Assembly: GCA_021151695.1 (NCBI GenBank)
Contig: JAGKWU010000005.1
Span: 186,001 to 250,000, forward strand
Reading direction: 5' to 3'
DNA: 64,000 nucleotides
Origin: Cellvibrionaceae bacterium
GTDB lineage: Bacteria > Pseudomonadota > Gammaproteobacteria > Pseudomonadales > Cellvibrionaceae
A program made the position numbers and the translations under genes. Every line of letters starts with the position of its first letter. The stretch's first letter is position 1. This document shows, piece by piece, positions 61,208 to 64,000 of this stretch. The notes under the pieces are model-generated. The model saw only the letters and a list, made by a program, of their open reading frames with translations, had not been told where the DNA came from and made no database searches.

Positions 61208-61292
61208 TAGTTGTTGTTTGTGTTAGTCCTCGTCCTTGGAAGTTGTTTTCCGGTTTTATGCCCCTGATCAGATTGATACAGGGGCTTTTTTT
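61208..61292 (+). ncRNA. Candidate Hfq-type small RNA, about 85 nt
   Basis: A possible promoter TTGGTA (61173-61178), 17-nt spacer, TAGTAT (61196-61201). The transcript would begin with a GU-rich unpaired stretch (TTGTTGTTTGTGTTAG), followed by a small GGAA/TTCC hairpin and a terminator GCCCCTG/CAGGGGC (61260-61285) plus T7. The layout (open seed, hairpin, U-rich terminator) resembles Hfq-dependent trans-acting RNAs. It could instead be the 3' end of a read-through transcript from 60808. Confidence 0.4.
61260..61292 (+). terminator. Rightward Rho-independent terminator
   Basis: GCCCCTG (61260-61266) pairs with CAGGGGC (61279-61285), followed by TTTTTTT. The T-run is only on the + strand, so it does not serve the converging ydiJ-like gene well. 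Confidence 0.85.
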
Positions 61293-61316
61293 ATCCCGGA
61301 ATTGCCGGTCTGTTGA

Positions 61317-64000
61317 TTAATGTGCCTGATTCAGCAGTAGCTGAAGTGGATGTGGCAGTTTCACATCATCAATACGTTTGGTTTGGCTGCGACAGGAATA
61401 ACCAGTTGCGGTTAACTTGCCGACATTGGCGGGGTTGTTGACCACCTCTGACCAGGATAAGGCGTAGATCTTTTTCGAGGTATCCACGTTAATCGCTTCA
61501 TGGCCGTAGGTACCGGACATTCCACAGCAGCCGGTTTCAATCACCTTGAGATTCTGCCCGAGCTGGCTGAACACCGTCTGCCATTGTTTGACTGAGCTAA
61601 CGGCGTTGGTTTTTTCAGTGCAGTGGGCTAACAGTGAATAGCTGCCGCTGGCAAATTTGCCGGCGTTGCTTTGCAAGGTTTCTGTCTGCTCTACCAGCCA
61701 TTCCTGTACCAGTTGCACCTTGGGCGCATTTTCGCCCAGGACTTTTTTGTATTCGCCGCGATAGCAAAGCGTCATGGCGGGGTCCAGGCCAATCAGGGGA
61801 ATACCTGAGGACGCAAGCCCGTTAAGCTGGGTGGCGTTGGCATCGGCGGCTTTGGCAAAGGCTTTGAGAAAGCCATGTACTTGCAGCGGTTTGCCATTGG
61901 GTTTGAAGGGGGCAACCAGCGGGGTAAAGCCAAGCTTTTGCAGTAGCTTGAGGCTGTCGAGCACTACCGGCGTTTCAAAATAACTGGTGAAGGCATCCTG
62001 CACGAGTATCACGGCTTTTTGTTTTTGTGCAGGCGACAGCTGCGCAATATTTTCCAGCGTAGCGTAGCTCACACCCATGCGATTGAGTTCGCGATCCAGA
62101 TTCATGCCGGAGAGCAACGGGCTATCTACCATGCCCGCGACTTTCGCCATTAACTTGTGCATGAATTTAGGTTTCATAGCTGCGTTATAAAGCCAGGGCA
62201 CACGCGCCAGTGTCGGGATCATAAACTCCAGGCCGCCAATAAAATAATCCTTCAGTGGGCGCAAATAGCGGCTGTAGTAGAGCTCTAAAAATTTGCTGCG
62301 GAACTCGGGCACATCCACTTTGATGGGGCATTGGCCGGCGCAGGATTTACAGGCCAGGCAACCCATCATGGATTCGTGAACTTCGTGGGAAAAATCGTAC
62401 TCGCCATTGCGCTTGCCAATAGTGTTGGCGATGCGAGAGGGCAAGCTGAACAAAAAGCGGCTGCGCTTTACGGCGGCACTTTCATGCAATGGGTTCACGC
62501 CGCGCTCGCTCAATTGCTTGAGCCATTCGCGCATTAATGACGCGCGACCTTTGGGTGAGTGTACGCGCTCGCGGGTGCCTTTCCAGCTGGGGCACATGGC
62601 GTCGTTGGGGCTCCAGTTGTAGCAGAGGCCGTTGCCGTTGCAGTGCATACCTTCGCTGTAACCTTCCCAAACTTGCACGGGAATTTTGCGATCTTCTTGC
62701 CCGCGCGTAACTACGCCGTCGATTTTCAGCAATTCGATATTCGCTGCCGGCGTAGCAATTTTGCCGGGGTTTAGTTGATTGTGTGGATCAAACGAGGCTT
62801 TGATCCGTTGCAATTGTGGATACAACTCGCCAAAGAAGGTGGGCGCATATTCCGAGCGCACGCCTTTACCGTGCTCACCCCACAGCAAGCCATTGTACTT
62901 GTGGGTAAGCGCAGCCACTTTATCGCTGATCACGCGCACCAGTTTTTCCTGCACGGGATCTTTCATGTCGATGGCAGGACGCACGTGCAGCACGCCGGCG
63001 TCTACGTGGCCAAACATACCGTAAGCGAGATTGTTTTCATCCAGCAGCTGGCGGAATTCCAAAATAAAATCGGCAAGGTTTTCCGGCGGTACTGCGGTAT
63101 CTTCCACAAAGGGAATAGGGCGCGCCTCACCGGCAGCATTGCCGAGCAGGCCCACCGCTTTTTTGCGCATGCCCCAGATTTTATTGACCGATTCATTGCC
63201 CCAGGCGATGGAATAACTGATGCGAATGTTGTTGGCGCCTTGCGCGTCGGCATCCAGTTGATCGGTAAATTTTTTCACCGCTGCATTTAATTCAGCTTCG
63301 TCGTGCGCTGTGTATTCAACAAGGTTGATGCCCTGGATTTTTTCGCCGCTGGCGGGCTCGGGGAAAAATTCCGCCACGCTGTGCCAGACGATATCCTTCA
63401 TCGCCAGGTTGAGCACTTTGGAGTCCACTGTCTCAATGGACGTTGGATCGGCTTTCATCAACTGCGTGGCATCGCGTAAAGCTGCGTTAAAGTCGCGATA
63501 GTTGACGTTAATCAACGCGGAGTATTTTGGCGTTTTCAGCAGATTGATTTTGGCTTCCACAATAAAGCCGAGAGTGCCTTCGCTGCCGCACAAAATATTG
63601 TTTAGGTTAAAGCGGCCCTGATCGTCGCGGATATGCGCGAGGTCGTAGCCGGTCAGGCAGCGGTTAAGCTTGGGGAATTTGGCGGTGATCAAGTCAGAGT
63701 GATCACGTTGTATCTCGTTGACGATCCTGTGCACCTGGCCCACGCGGTCGTCGCGCGCGCTCAGGGTTTCCAATACATCGTCGCTGATAGGGCCGGATGT
63801 CCACTCACTGCCGTCGAGCAAAATGGTTTTCAGTTCCAGCACGTGGTCGCGCGTCTTGCCGTATTTGCACGAGCCCTGGCCCGAGGCATCGGTATTGATC
63901 ATGCCGCCGATGGTGGCGCGGTTGCTGGTCGACAACTCGGGCGCAAAGAACAGGCCGTGGGGTTTGATGGCGGCATTGAGCTGATCCTTCACCACGCCAC
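61317..64000 (-). CDS. ydiJ: YdiJ-like FAD/Fe-S D-2-hydroxyacid (D-2-hydroxyglutarate) dehydrogenase, 5' end outside window
   Basis: 894 codons are visible; full-length YdiJ proteins are about 1000 residues, so roughly 120 N-terminal residues lie past base 64000. The FAD-binding part has GLFFAPELSTSNRATIGGMI and NTDASGQGSCKYGKTRDHV. A central FAD-oxidase C domain includes LAYGMFGHVDAGVLHVRP and YNGLLWGEHGKGVRSEY. The C-terminal region has an Fe-S motif CLACKSCAGQCPIKVDVPEF and a late CCG motif (ETGCCGMSGTYGHEA) as in GlpC/LutA-type proteins. YdiJ oxidises D-2-hydroxyglutarate and related acids, passing electrons to the membrane. It may recycle D-2-hydroxyglutarate made by SerA. Confidence 0.9.
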   Translation of the reverse strand, partial: GVVKDQLNAAIKPHGLFFAPELSTSNRATIGGMINTDASGQGSCKYGKTRDHVLELKTILLDGSEWTSGPISDDVLETLSARDDRVGQVHRIVNEIQRDHSDLITAKFPKLNRCLTGYDLAHIRDDQGRFNLNNILCGSEGTLGFIVEAKINLLKTPKYSALINVNYRDFNAALRDATQLMKADPTSIETVDSKVLNLAMKDIVWHSVAEFFPEPASGEKIQGINLVEYTAHDEAELNAAVKKFTDQLDADAQGANNIRISYSIAWGNESVNKIWGMRKKAVGLLGNAAGEARPIPFVEDTAVPPENLADFILEFRQLLDENNLAYGMFGHVDAGVLHVRPAIDMKDPVQEKLVRVISDKVAALTHKYNGLLWGEHGKGVRSEYAPTFFGELYPQLQRIKASFDPHNQLNPGKIATPAANIELLKIDGVVTRGQEDRKIPVQVWEGYSEGMHCNGNGLCYNWSPNDAMCPSWKGTRERVHSPKGRASLMREWLKQLSERGVNPLHESAAVKRSRFLFSLPSRIANTIGKRNGEYDFSHEVHESMMGCLACKSCAGQCPIKVDVPEFRSKFLELYYSRYLRPLKDYFIGGLEFMIPTLARVPWLYNAAMKPKFMHKLMAKVAGMVDSPLLSGMNLDRELNRMGVSYATLENIAQLSPAQKQKAVILVQDAFTSYFETPVVLDSLKLLQKLGFTPLVAPFKPNGKPLQVHGFLKAFAKAADANATQLNGLASSGIPLIGLDPAMTLCYRGEYKKVLGENAPKVQLVQEWLVEQTETLQSNAGKFASGSYSLLAHCTEKTNAVSSVKQWQTVFSQLGQNLKVIETGCCGMSGTYGHEAINVDTSKKIYALSWSEVVNNPANVGKLTATGYSCRSQTKRIDDVKLPHPLQLLLNQAH

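Overview
The window looks like a chromosomal segment of a Cellvibrio-type gammaproteobacterium (order Cellvibrionales). This is inferred from content, not from a database match: large TonB-dependent receptors (TBDRs) of the Xanthomonas/Caulobacter type, one followed by two tryptophan-halogenase-like flavoproteins; secreted enzymes carrying lectin or repeat domains; LacI-type operators; and Pseudomonas-like housekeeping genes (cysI-DUF934, fadD, gltX). No phage, CRISPR array, rRNA or complete insertion sequence was seen. One tRNA is present (tRNA-Ala, anticodon GGC).

Layout. 1-635 (-): DUF2892 membrane protein and a truncated ECF sigma factor. 830-5400: gltX, a secreted amidohydrolase, a membrane-anchored AraC regulator, tRNA-Ala. 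5830-12511: a TBDR and two tandem halogenase-like proteins, bracketed by two copies of the same 14-bp perfect palindrome, each lying on a -35 box. The second copy drives a short, apparently non-coding transcript with its own terminator. 12711-15111: serC and serA. 15243-18293 (-): a lipoprotein of eight two-cysteine InlB-like repeats followed by seven RCC1 repeats. 18417-24209: NIF3-like protein, Nudix hydrolase, acyl-CoA dehydrogenase, acyl-CoA ligase and patatin phospholipase (lipid breakdown). 24237-28674 (-): an operon of an exported isoaspartyl-methyltransferase homologue, a membrane spermidine-synthase-like protein and an exported alpha/beta hydrolase. 28860-31011 (-): sulfite reductase and its DUF934 partner. 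31351-33844: rluA-like pseudouridine synthase, transglutaminase-like protein, a repeat element, a histidine phosphatase and a zinc-ribbon protein. 33845-41985: a six-PAS HisKA_2 kinase with a REC-PAS-GGDEF-EAL response protein, then a chemotaxis receptor. 42165-44128 (-): acetate permease pair actP/DUF485. 45036-57194: a phosphorus-flavoured stretch (PAP2 phosphatase with autotransporter-type repeats, jacalin-tailed EEP phosphodiesterase, sigma/FecR/TBDR signalling trio, DesK/DesR-like two-component system, UPF0114, alkaline phosphatase). 57293-59686: esterase lipoprotein and an SPFH-RHH-DUF4177 operon. 59762-64000: FCD-type GntR regulator, two unannotated transcripts with strong terminators, and the 3' part of a YdiJ-like D-2-hydroxyacid (D-2-hydroxyglutarate) dehydrogenase.

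How the parts may work together. The first TBDR and halogenases look like one nutrient-uptake unit under a LacI-type repressor that may also control a small RNA. SerA enzymes can make D-2-hydroxyglutarate as a by-product and the YdiJ family oxidises it, so the two ends of the window may be linked metabolically. The 45-57 kb block is consistent with scavenging of phosphate esters or phospholipid head groups. The least explained parts are the two RNA candidates at 60.8-61.3 kb, the operator-driven RNA at 12.4 kb, and the exported methyltransferase/aminopropyltransferase-like operon at 25-28.7 kb.
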